The translations under genes were made by a program, and so were the position numbers. Positions 1-9,719 of a DNA stretch of 64,000 nucleotides are shown here, piece by piece (position 1 is the stretch's first letter; the number at the start of each line of letters is the position of its first letter). The stretch spans positions 80,243,341 through 80,307,340 of the forward strand of contig OV884015.1 in the NCBI GenBank assembly GCA_930367205.1, written 5' to 3'. The stretch is from Acanthosoma haemorrhoidale. Taxonomy: Eukaryota > Arthropoda > Insecta > Hemiptera > Acanthosomatidae. Below the pieces are notes generated by a model. It was not told the DNA's origin and ran no database searches. It saw only the letters and a program-made list of their open reading frames with translations.

Positions 1-734
1 GTATGTAACTTTTCTAATTTCATTTTATACTTTGTTTAACTTTGATTTGGTTGCACATTGAAAATTGAAGCGGGGACTGATAGTGTTCAAGGCCCATCTT
101 ATGTTAAATAAATCTTTGTTTTTAAGCGACTATTAATTATTTGTTCAGTAATGCTAGAGGTTTGTATATGAGGCATATCTCTTTCTAGGGTAATAAAGGT
201 ATTATGATTATTTCAAAATCGTATCGTGAATCTTTCACAAGCAAGTCTCTCGAGATATACGACAGATGAAACTGGAATCAGTGCACGAAGAATTGCATCT
301 TACTGCTGAGACGGTCGTGACACGGAGAAAGAAATGTTGAGAAGTCGGACGGAACTGCACAATACATAACAGTTATGTAGGCAAGTGATACTATCTGCTA
401 CTTATACATGACTGCTATCCTTCCATCTGCTGAGCATTACCTCACAGAATCTATTATCGTCCAGCTCTTCCCTATGGCCCAGCAGCACGTAAACCATGAT
501 CCTACATACAGCTTGATATATAATAAATGCAATAATAATAAATAGTTAATAAATCAGACGTAAATGTATATAATTTTTTTTATTACTTCGATAATAGGAC
601 ATTAATCTTACTCAACATTTTAAGATTGATATGTCACGGTACAGTAAAAAAACCATTCCTTTAAATAAATAAAAGCATTTGTTGGGATATTGGATAAGGG
701 TGATGAAAGAGAGCTGTTAGGTCTTCATAACATT

Positions 735-776
735 TAGTGAAGGACAACGTTTCGATATACTACATACCAGCTTCGT
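735..776 (-). other. Eroded hammerhead-like motif
   Basis: On the minus strand a GAAAC box is followed by GTTGTC and preceded by a short self-complementary segment (GTATGTAGTATATC). This is the same layout as the better motif at 1020..1080. The CUGAUGA part is mutated. The GAAACGTTGTCC end also occurs on the plus strand at 1130..1141, so the two look like copies of one small repeat family. A catalytic role is unlikely for this copy. Confidence 0.25.
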
Positions 777-1019
777 CTCAACACTCTTTCCTCGCAAAAA
801 AACCAAAAGACGTCCCATCAATATCAAATCTAGGTCCCAATACCCAAATCCTCTATTGAACTCAAGTTGCCCATACATTTTACCATCTTTCGTCCAACTT
901 AAACTTATCTAAAACTCGTTCAAACAACCCGCTGTGTATAAATCCCTCACTTAGAAAAACCCGGCATTCCTGGCCAAATAATAAATGCCCTGAATCTAAC
1001 TAGCCCTAAAATCCAGCTG

Positions 1020-1080
1020 CAACCATTACTTACAATAAAATATCGTTTCGACATACTAGGTACGTCTTCATCAGTTGCTT
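1020..1080 (-). ncRNA. Candidate hammerhead ribozyme core
   Basis: Reading the minus strand, CTGATGA (1074..1068) is followed by one A and then a perfect 7-bp stem: GACGTAC, loop CTA, GTATGTC. Next comes GAAAC (1049..1045). This matches the hammerhead order CUGANGA, stem II, GAAA. A possible 5-bp stem III (ACGAU paired with AUUGU, loop AUUUU, one G-U pair) would place a UA at the cleavage position. Stem I is not convincing: GCAA upstream could pair with a displaced UUGC. Hammerhead motifs are known in Penelope-like and other arthropod retroelements, so this could be a retroelement relic. Activity is inferred only. Confidence 0.4.
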
Positions 1081-1117
1081 TTGTGAGATGGAAGGGGGGT
1101 GTTGACTGTTTAACGCA

Positions 1118-1145
1118 TTTCGAAGAACTCGAAACGTTGTCCATT
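1118..1145 (+). other. Eroded hammerhead-like motif, opposite strand
   Basis: A CGAAGA-like segment is followed by a very short stem and then GAAACGTTGTCC, the same end as the motif at 735..776 but in the opposite orientation. Too short and too mutated for any claim of activity. It marks a second copy of the family within 400 bases. Confidence 0.2.
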
Positions 1146-2189
1146 AATAAATTTAAACGTAATAACTCTCATTCATGAATCTAAGCCGATCTCCTCATAA
1201 ACCATTCCACTCATCATTAAACTCACAGTACAACAAATTATCCCTATGATGTATCTAGTGCGGTCGTGAGAAAGGGCTTCCAACAATAAATCCCCCCCCC
1301 CTCCAAACTCCAATGTTTGTACTTTATGTTGTACACTTTTGTGGAGATGCAGTATATGTTCTGATAAGAATCTGATGCACATAATACAAAATATTTTTGA
1401 TTTTTTAACGGCGATGGGGCTCACCTTAAGGACTATTATCCGAACTTAAACTTATCCTAAGTTTCCCGGAGAGCCTGATGCCATCGATGCGGGAAAGGCG
1501 GTTGAGTCATGGTGTTAAACTGGTAGGAACAAGGAATTTTATTATATTACATAGGTCTTTAAACAGACTTGGCATCTATTTTCAATGAGAAAATCTGATT
1601 TAAAATAAGTTAATATTGAGAGGAACTATTAACTCCCGAAAGAAAAATGTACATTTTTTTTTTTCAAATTTGACCTAGAGACATTAAAAATAATGTCAAT
1701 AAATATATTCATGCGATCACCTATCTAAAATGGAGTGAATATCATAGAACTATTTTTGCTAGGATGTAGTACCGTTTTTGATTGTATTTCTTTTTTTTTC
1801 TTTTTGATGAATTGGCAATTTTTGCTCTTTTTTTTGCAAAGTATCCTACAATTGTGTGACGGCCGCATGACGATGAGAATAATCGTGCCGTCTAGTGTCC
1901 CCTTTATGTCGAGCTGACGTGTTTGAGGTCAACCGTCGCCGTTATAGCACCCTTGTTATATAGAAAGTACCATGTTCCAATGAACATTTATGAACCATCA
2001 TCAAAAGATAAAAAAGTTTTCCCTTAATGAAATAAATGAAATTATATGACAAATACCATAATGCAATAAAAAAAAAATTAAATGATAGTACACTTAATGG
2101 AAAAAAAAAAATAAATAAATAGAACTGAAATAAAACAAAGTAGTAATAAAAATAATTAACATAAAACTATTAGAATTGTGCAACTAAGT
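1146..2189. other. AT-rich DNA, no gene seen
   Basis: Only short, low-complexity open frames occur, and several are T- or A-run driven. A short C tract lies at about 1294. No splice-bordered exon, RNA gene or clear repeat was recognised. The first 700 bases of the window are similar. Confidence 0.5.
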
Positions 2190-2199
2190 AACCTTAAGT

Positions 2200-3190
2200 A
2201 CCGTAGTCAAAGCCCGACTTTGAATGCAAATTTTCGAAGTCAATATTGGCCAATGGCCTCTGACACCTACCAAGAGCTACAGGTCCATCAGTTTCCTGCC
2301 TGTTCAAATTAAAGTCCTGGAACGAATTATGTACGCTGCGCAATGGCAGATTTTTGAATGAGCGCACCACCCGAGGCCCCTGTAAACGAGGTCTGATGCC
2401 TTGAGCTAGACCAGGGACGAAGTGACTGATACTCACTCATAGTATGTTATGTTTTTGAGATTTCCTCCGCTTTGACAGTGAGGTGGCCTTACGTGATGAG
2501 GAAGCTGCAGGAGTTAGAGGCACCTAGTAAACTTTGTGATTTAGTAGGCAGCTACATGAAGCAACAATGAGTGATCGTCTGAGGGGAGAGGTACGGAGTG
2601 GATGCACCCCTTCTCTTTGGAAGATAATATTTAATATGGTCTTCGTGGCCATGGATGACTACGGAATCCCCACGGTTTCCTACGTAGACGACCATCATGG
2701 GGGACTCGCGAGGAGAGATCGTGCACCTGTACTACATCTTGTGTAGGAGAGCATCGGGGAAGATGACCACCCTGGTGAGAGGAAAGAAGGGCTGTGCTCA
2801 CCTGATCCGACAGGACGTTGTAAGATACCACGTAAAGGAGGGCACTGAGGTAACATGATAATTGGAAATACGACTGGGAAAGAAACTGAGTCTCTCGTCC
2901 CACATCGAGGACCTAGCGGGGCTAAATGCGGTTGACCGGCCGAGGGCGAGATAAGTCTACCCTGATTATTGGAGCTCGCAGAAGAGAAGAGGGCACAGCA
3001 AAAAACACTCTTCTGTGGAGCCCTGGAAACAGCGAGAGCACGGCCACTCCGTTCGTTAGGAAGGCACTGCTTGGACGAATCCGACCTGTTGTCGCTGGTC
3101 AATAACGGAAGAGAACTTCGTCAAGAAACAGAGGAAACATCAGGGACTTGGCTTCTCCAACATATCAAGTACGGTAGTGGAGGATGAGCA
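2200..3190 (+). pseudogene. Decayed non-LTR retrotransposon reverse transcriptase
   Basis: Conserved reverse-transcriptase blocks appear in order on the plus strand but in different frames. At about 2271 there is SYRSISFLPVQIKVLERIM, the fingers block usually read YRPISLLPVLGKVLERLM. At about 2478 there is WPYVMRKLQELEAP followed by LVGSYMKQQ and a stop. After a frame change at about 2570 comes LRGEVRSGCTPSLWKIIFN, matching the RGVPQGSVLGPLLWN block. At about 2667 there is PTVSYVDDHH, the YxDD catalytic motif of the palm. Beyond this, a VIIGN...SLVPHIEDL stretch resembles the YLGV...LSF..H block. The order fits an R1/jockey-like LINE. Stops and frameshifts make it non-functional. Open frames on the minus strand here are shadows. 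Confidence 0.72.
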
Positions 3191-5424
3191 GCTTCCTGGA
3201 TTTCAGCATATTTCGGGAAGGCTTATCAAGAATGCATCATTGTAAGATGCACTACTTGTAAATAGTTTGTAATTAGTAGTTGAGCATCCCTTTATATAGA
3301 GTTTAAGAAGTTTTTTTATTTTTATAATTATAGTCTTTAAATAGAGGGTATGAAATTTATATAATTTCGTTTTCAAGAATAAAGACGGACAGAATAAATC
3401 AAGGTGCGCTAACCGGTGCAACCAATTGCTCTGGAATACGCGCACCACAAGTTCGCCTCACGGGCTGTCCCCGTGAAATCCCGTTATGGGATATCGATCC
3501 CAGAAAGGGAAGGAGAAAAAAAAAATGTTTCAAGGCATGCGTAGGGATCATATTCGATTTTCCACACATGTCCTTGATTTAAATCATGTGGAAAAAAATA
3601 ATTAGGTTGCTACCTGGATTAAAAAAAATGGAATGATTTATTACAAACGGGCCAAGAGAACCGTAAAAATGTATAATACTTTAGAGGTATATCCAATGTC
3701 ACCTTGGATATTTTGTTTAAGACAACCATAAAGTAAGAAAAAAATAACCAGCGTTAAGGGTCATTAAATGTCGGTATAGCAAAAAAAATAAAAACAAAGA
3801 TGTTGAAGAAAAATGTTTGAAAATATTTCCTAGTTCTTTGTTTGGGAATAATTTGCAGTGAATGATGTGATTTAATAAATAAAATATTTGTATTTTTGGT
3901 CAGAAATAGTGAGCAGGTCTCTTCACAATCATTTAGTAAATATTTAGGAGTGCCTGGATTCCCCTCATATCAAATTTTCCCTATTGTAAAAAAAATCTGT
4001 TAAGATGCAAGTTCATTCACAAGAGTGAATATAATCCCATTCTATAGATATTGGCTTATGTTGACGAATGAAGCTGTTTTTTAGATCCAGGAACTAATAA
4101 CAGCTGGAGTGGAGAGATTTAAGTGATCCTAGTTTAGATTTAAGAGAGATAAGAGTGAGAGGTTTAACACATCTTACTTCCATCTCCTGCCCATTTCATA
4201 TGAATACCTGTAGCGGAGATACAAAGTATGCCGAAATATCGTCCATGGAATTTCAATAAAAATCTTTCTTTCATAAACCTAAGGTGATATCCTAACGAAT
4301 AGATCAATTCAAATAGAAAAAAACAACATTAGAAATGAAATAACAACATTAATCATTGCATCATTTAGTTATTTATATTATCAAGGCACGTGTTCTATTG
4401 AGTTGTTATCTAATGGATTTTATTCTTATTTTATAGCAACGAGTTTATAAATTAGTAGATAAGTATGTTGGGAGATCGGCTGGGTTCGATAATTGTTCTG
4501 TTTTCATCAAATTTATTTATATACGTTTCCACAGCAACCATCTTATTACACAAGGATCTGGAGACAAAGATTGTATGTAAAAAAAACAGCCCATTAAATA
4601 AATATGGTGAAAACATAACCAATTTATTTCATCGACCTACACCAATCTCCAAAAAAATGTATCTACTAATTTTATTTTGTATGAATTCTCCACGAAGAGC
4701 CAATTCCAATTAATATAAAATCGTACCTTGTATCTCTAATTTGTTTCACTGCCAAGTTTGAGGAATATTCTAGATCTCTTAAGAAATGTATGGAGATTAA
4801 ACCGTAACTTAATATAGCCCGGAATGACATTGAAGGTAATTTTAGAACGGGCTGTAGTGGAGGAATCGTCACAAACAAAGCAGGAGTAAAGCCCCATTGA
4901 CGGCTGGTCCAAGGTGAAGAAGAAACAGTGGGAGGGACCCAGATCGTATTTCGAGAACGTGACCAGCCGATGACCTAGGAGCCGGTCACAACTTTCCAAG
5001 CCTGTAGGCGTTTGCGCTGACTCATCAATGAAAGTGCTACTTAATACCTAGACCAGTTATCTACAAAAGCACTGATCATAGATTCACGTCCGTCCTTACT
5101 TATGGTTGCCTTTGTTGACCAGACATGGATCCCATAAAAGACCTTCGATATTTTCCCCCTAAACCCCTTTATTTATTCGAGACAAATAGGCACACCACCT
5201 TTCATAATTATTCCGTCCTGGATGGCTGGAGGCGTCTATCCAGAAAAGGACTGAAAAGGGGAATTCGGGGTATTACAAGGGGTTATTTTAACCGTTAAGT
5301 TTTCGCCCCTTTCTGCGTGTTGTATTCATTGTAGGATCTTGACTTCAGGTATAACCATTTTTGCATCAAAGTTTCATTTGATGAACCACTAAAGGTTAAC
5401 GAAACGGGATTAAATGAGAGAGAG
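3191..5424. other. AT-rich spacer, no gene recognised
   Basis: Mostly A/T-rich DNA with short poly(A) runs. About 4850..5040 is richer in G and C and may be old repeat DNA, but no motif identifies it. No exon with plausible splice borders was found. Confidence 0.4.
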
Positions 5425-5955
5425 AGAACAACAATTTATTAAGATAAAATTACAATCTGCCTTTTATTAGGCAATGAGTAATTGAGATAAGTGTCATCAT
5501 TCACTAGCTCATTCATACAATATTTACAAACAGCCCAGAGGCCCCCCAAGTCCACATGGTTGTCACCTCCCTCGCATGCGAAGGAGGAAGCGGAGTCTTG
5601 GGGAGTCCCCCACGCCCCTACTTCAGCCGCGTCACTGGATAAGAGCCACCGGAGGCTGACCAAGAGCGCGAGAGCCACAGTCGCTCAGGACATGATTGGA
5701 GAAACTGGCCATTGCCAAGACTCCCACTGTCACTTATTTTTAGCAGGTCACGAGGCCACTGCCGTTTAAGTCTCCGAGGAGGATTATAGGGATGAGTGGA
5801 GCAGTGCAATGACTGTGCTAGGGAATTAGGGAGGTTGGATAGGTTACCATGGAATTTAATGAACTTGGAAGGGATGAGTTCAAGAATTGGGATTAAATGA
5901 GAATTATCTTGACTGAAGCGGTCCTGTGATGGTGACTGTAGCACAACAGTTCCAT
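5425..5955 (-). mobile_element. 5'-truncated jockey-like LINE, copy 1
   Basis: The minus strand encodes the far C-terminal part of a jockey-like reverse transcriptase: a K(F/Y)xKFH.NLSN block, then HPYNPPRRLKRQWPRDLL. About 280 bases of 3' UTR follow, ending in a segment with GGCAGATTGTAATTTTATC just before an AT-rich end near 5430. Two other partial copies (32.84-33.33 kb and 57.23-57.64 kb) share both the peptide and the UTR, and two tiny tail-only copies lie at 29.57 and 59.94 kb. In this copy the expected stop after RDLL is lost by a small indel. Everything 5' of the RT end is missing, so it is dead. Confidence 0.72.
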
Positions 5956-8515
5956 TATAGAAGCCAGCACAAATAGTTTTGTATATAGTAAGCTTTTATT
6001 GTTTTCTATGTTTGTGTATTACACTTAAGTATTTTAAATTTAATATATTTCTTACGTGTTCCATTAATGTTGAGAAATAGTTCTTAGGTCACCGAATGAT
6101 CTAATCATTAATGGTATCATCATCGCCAAAAACTCTTCCTTCCTTACCAAAACCCTACCACTCCGTGATAGTGTATTAATAAGGCACTTATTTTTATTGT
6201 AAAAATAGTTTTGGAAAAGTGTTCCCGAAAAAAATCTATTGTTGACATTTTTTTTTAATAAAGTGTACTGAAAAATCCCAAGAATGAATCATTCATTGAA
6301 AATTTAGAAAAAATATACCTGTTTTTGATGGGTGCCATCTCAGAATGATTCCACTATGAGGCGGCAGACTTTAATTACTTAGTGTTATTTTAAAATTTGA
6401 TAGAAGATTTATGTGGTAATAAAAATCTCATTTTATGAATGTCTACTACAAAAATTTAGTCGGTGGCCTGCCTTCCTTGGAGTTTTTCTATTCCGTACAA
6501 CTTGGAGCCTTTATAACAGCCCGATCTTCATGGCAGCTGAACAACAAGGGATGAACACACAGCAGTTATGGAGAATATGGTTATTAGTGCATCAACGCAG
6601 ATAGTTGTCTCAACAGCTAATTCAAGACCCACTTCACACTCTAGTTATTCCCTACAGAAAAATGGTGGCAATCTTTCTACCAACCATGAGTTCCTCTTCA
6701 GGACTAATTTGCATGGTTTTCACTAAACAGCAAGCTTCCTTTGCAGCCAACTGAACAAAGATACGAAATATTTTATCAGTGACTGGTATTTCATAATATT
6801 AAACTGGATAGGAAAACGATTAGTTATGCCACCATGAATATCGGTCCACGCATGGCTCATTTGAACTTAACAACTGGAAAAAGTTTCATAACAATTGAAA
6901 CATCTCTTTAGATGTGCAAAAAAATATAAACACTAGGTAGCTTAGCTTGAAATATCCGTGTAAAACTGAATATAATTTATGAAAAATCCCTTTAGTCTCA
7001 CATTTAATATTCTTTGCTTTAACGCTTTAATTAACGACATTTGATTTGCTTAAACACAATTTTCCAGGAAAATAAATCATAAGAAACCTCTTTGAACTTA
7101 AACTGTTAAAATGAGATTTTCTTTATTACATAACATCAAAGGACACATTTTCAAACACGAGAGATTTTTGTTCGTTTTTCTTCTTAACGTTATTCTAAAG
7201 GAATAGTTTTCTGTTTTCAATAATATTCTTTACCTTTTTTTTAATCTTTTAAATTATCATTATTTTTTTCTTTTTGTTTCTTATTTTTTGTAGTAGAATT
7301 AAAGTGAATCTTACTCTTTTTCATAAGGTTGTGAGTATTGAAATTAATATTTTTCATTGAAGACGTGCGGTATTTTCATTGTTTTATTTTTCAAACTTTC
7401 AATGAGCTTTCTTGTAATTGATTTTTTCCTCACCATAAACCCTCAACACTATAAGAACTTAATTTATTTTGACATAACCATTCCCTGTCAACTCCTGTAA
7501 AACCCTGGGGTCTTCTGGAAACTTATAGTCCTTATTCAATTATCCCACTGTTATAAATTTCGCTTGATCACGAATCGCTCTATTAATTAAGCCTTCGTCA
7601 CGAAGACTGAGAGGATTAAATGAAAAAAAACAACATAGTAAGGAAAAATAAAAAGTGCTAGGCAGCACCGGTTCTAAGGGCTTGCCTAACGCTGTCCAGG
7701 AACTGTTCTTATAACGCAGTACGTGCCTCGGCCGATCCAGCTCGGAGCGGAGTGGAAAGCGCAGGACGATAAATGTTAGGATAACTATCATTGCACGTTT
7801 TCCTCAGATCAGTTATTTATTCCGAAGGGAAAGTGTTAAGCTCCCCGAGGTGGGGGTACAGTTCAGTCGATTTTGTAACAGCGGACCAGACCAAACAGTG
7901 GGCACACTGTCCGAAATCGTGGTCATAAATATCTGGATAAAGGCAGTAAAATATCGTTGGTTTGTAAAAGAGTGATGACATATCAACATATAGGCATTCT
8001 AGATAATTATTACAGTTGTTCAAGCTGTCCCAAATGCCTTTTTCAAGATTTGCATTAATACACCGGCATTAATAAGGCAAGCGCGAGTACGCTTCCAAGG
8101 TAGTGGTTGAGAATGAAGCATGTTCTCACGATTATTTCTCGAACCATTCAAATAAGTACTCAAGACAAAATAGAGGACATGCGCGAGTACGTATGATTTG
8201 TTTAAATTAGTGTATTTACACTTCAACCGACTTTACAGCGTGGTTAAAACTCATTCAGCGACGAATTGGAGCTAATATATACACTAGTGCCAATAATATA
8301 TTAATTACTCTTTCCAGAGGTTGAGGTACGGTTGAAACATTGTAACAGCTTTACAATTTTTTTTTTTTAGTATCTCAACAATGAACTATAAATATTTTTA
8401 ACCGGACGTAAGAACTAATAACGAGTACACAAGACACGTTTTTTAAATATAATAGTCTGCGATTAATATATTATGATACAGTTTCTTAGTGTTTTAAGGA
8501 GATTATTAATATGCC
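5956..8515. other. AT-rich spacer, no gene recognised
   Basis: Long T- and A-rich runs at about 7190..7330. A patch of higher GC at about 7660..7790 and another at about 7820..8220 contain no recognisable protein motif. The phrase GCGCGAGTACG occurs twice (about 8081 and 8183). No supported gene. Confidence 0.4.
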
Positions 8516-8697
8516 TGTCGGGGCGTCACTAGGGGGGTGCCTGGTTACCCTAGCCCTGGTGACGAAGTGAGGGCTGTTTGAGTTTATAACCTGGACAATC
8601 GTTTCGTGACGGCTTTACTATCTGACTCCATTTTTTGATAGGTATGCGCCCCGACAATGCACTATGTTCAGGAGAAGAGGTATATGGTAGGTAGTTA
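8516..8697 (+). repeat. Structured repeat, copy 1, with inverted ends
   Basis: Bases 8516..8656 begin with TGTCGGGGCG and end with its exact inverse CGCCCCGACA, giving a 141-base unit that could fold back on itself. Inside, GTCACTAGGG (8525..8534) can pair with CCCTGGTGAC (8554..8563), and AGCCCT with AGGGCT forms an alternative hairpin. After the inverted end the similarity with copy 2 continues through TGTTCAGGAGAAGAGGTATA to about 8697. The unit has no coding capacity of its own. It could be the end of a transposon or a small non-autonomous element with RNA structure. Confidence 0.6.
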
Positions 8698-8976
8698 GGA
8701 GTGACAGAGCCAACAGATGACCGGGGTACTACACACGCATCGGAATCGGTTTTCAACTGCTACTGAGACTGCTCAACTTCTTCTTGTAGCTAGGGGAGTA
8801 GCAATATGTCCAAAAACTGTTAGAAAAAAGCTTGCCGAACTAATTTAGACCCGCTGAGACAAGCATCAGGGCCGCTACTAGAGAACGTTGTACTTATCAC
8901 TGAAAACGTTTAATATTAATTAAAAACTAAATAATAATGCATATATAAATAAGCCGAAATAATTCTATTGGGAAGT
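8698..8976. other. Spacer between structured repeat copies
   Basis: Unique-looking sequence separating the two copies of the structured repeat. AT-rich towards its right end. No gene or RNA recognised. Confidence 0.35.
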
Positions 8977-9152
8977 TGTCGGGGCGTTACGAGGGGGGTG
9001 CCTAGTTACCCTAGCCCTGGTAACGAAGTGAGGGCTGGTTAAGCTATGGAAAATTGCTTCATGACGGGTCTTACTATCTGACTCCATTTTTTGATAGGTA
9101 TGCACCCCGACAATGCACTATGTTCAGGAGAAGAGGTATAGGGTAGGTAGTG
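8977..9152 (+). repeat. Structured repeat, copy 2
   Basis: Nearly the same unit as 8516..8697, starting TGTCGGGGCG and closing with CACCCCGACA at 9112, so its inverted ends carry one mismatch. The internal helix is GTTACGAGGG with CCCTGGTAAC. Relative to copy 1 the C-G pair has become T-A on both sides, which keeps the pairing. Same orientation as copy 1, with starts about 460 bases apart. Confidence 0.6.
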
Positions 9153-9432
9153 TAAGTAGTTTATGTGGTCTTGGAATGACCACGAATTCACACTCGGTAT
9201 CTGAGGGTACGCGAAATCCGTCCGGATCCCAAAGGCGAGTGTGAACCGGAGAGAGGCAGACTCAATTGTCGCGGGAGACAGTGCTTGGTAAGTTTGCAGG
9301 GCCACGACAACCGTTGTCCACTAGGGAGAGGTCTCTCCCAAGGAGGTGGTAGATTTAGCGAGACGAAGGCAGAGATTCCCACTAGGAAAGTGTCTGACAA
9401 CGCCGGACTAAAACGTAGCGAGGCTAGGAGAG
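9103..9432 (+). repeat. Long dispersed repeat unit, copy at 9.1 kb
   Basis: From the CACCCCGACA end onward this segment aligns by eye with 44136..44465. Shared landmarks include GTTCAGGAGAAGAGGTATAG, TTCACACTCGGTATCTGAGG, AAAGGCGAGTGTGAA and TAGATTTAGCGAG / TAGTTTAGCGAG. No reading frame is kept between the copies, which suggests a non-coding mobile element or UTR. The 44 kb copy lacks the structured 136-141 base unit. Confidence 0.6.
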
Positions 9433-9488
9433 AATGAGGTTTTTCATAAAGAAGAATCAGTTTCAGAGGTTCAAGCAGGAGCCACGAG

Positions 9489-9562
9489 CCAGTGTAGTTG
9501 TCAGGAGAATGACGTACAGGACCCAAATCGCCGGGTTCAATACCCAGCTGGCTTACCCACAG
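9489..9562 (+). repeat. tRNA-like SINE head (putative)
   Basis: GGGTTCAATACCC (9532..9544) fits a pol III B box / T-arm. About 40 bases upstream, GTGTAGTTGTCAGG resembles an A box / D-arm. The spacing suits a tRNA-derived head. No full cloverleaf with a 7-bp acceptor stem is visible, so it is more likely a SINE or decayed tRNA-derived repeat than a working tRNA gene. Confidence 0.35.
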
Positions 9563-9615
9563 CCAATAAGCATCGCCACTATAGTGGCCAATGATGTGGC
9601 TTTCCTTTGTTCCCT

Positions 9616-9666
9616 GGAAGGGTCTGCCGACAGAGCCTGGATTGGACCCTTCCAGGCTCTGTCGGC
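9616..9666. repeat. Two competing perfect inverted repeats
   Basis: GCCGACAGAGCCTGGA (9626..9641) is exactly inverted at 9651..9666 across a 9-base loop. GGAAGGGTC (9616..9624) is exactly inverted at 9645..9653, so the two hairpins overlap and exclude one another. This lies just downstream of the tRNA-like head and may be part of the same repeat body or a small palindromic insertion. Confidence 0.7.
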
Positions 9667-9719
9667 GGTTTGGGCCTTATACCTGACTGACAGCTGGTGT
9701 CCCAGCTCATATAACTAAT

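Noticed and set aside
2695..3102. 135-codon minus-strand open frame
   Set aside because: Antisense of the decayed reverse transcriptase, whose conserved blocks (including YVDD) are on the plus strand.
5491..5769. 92-codon plus-strand open frame
   Set aside because: Antisense shadow of the jockey-like copy 1 UTR and RT end.
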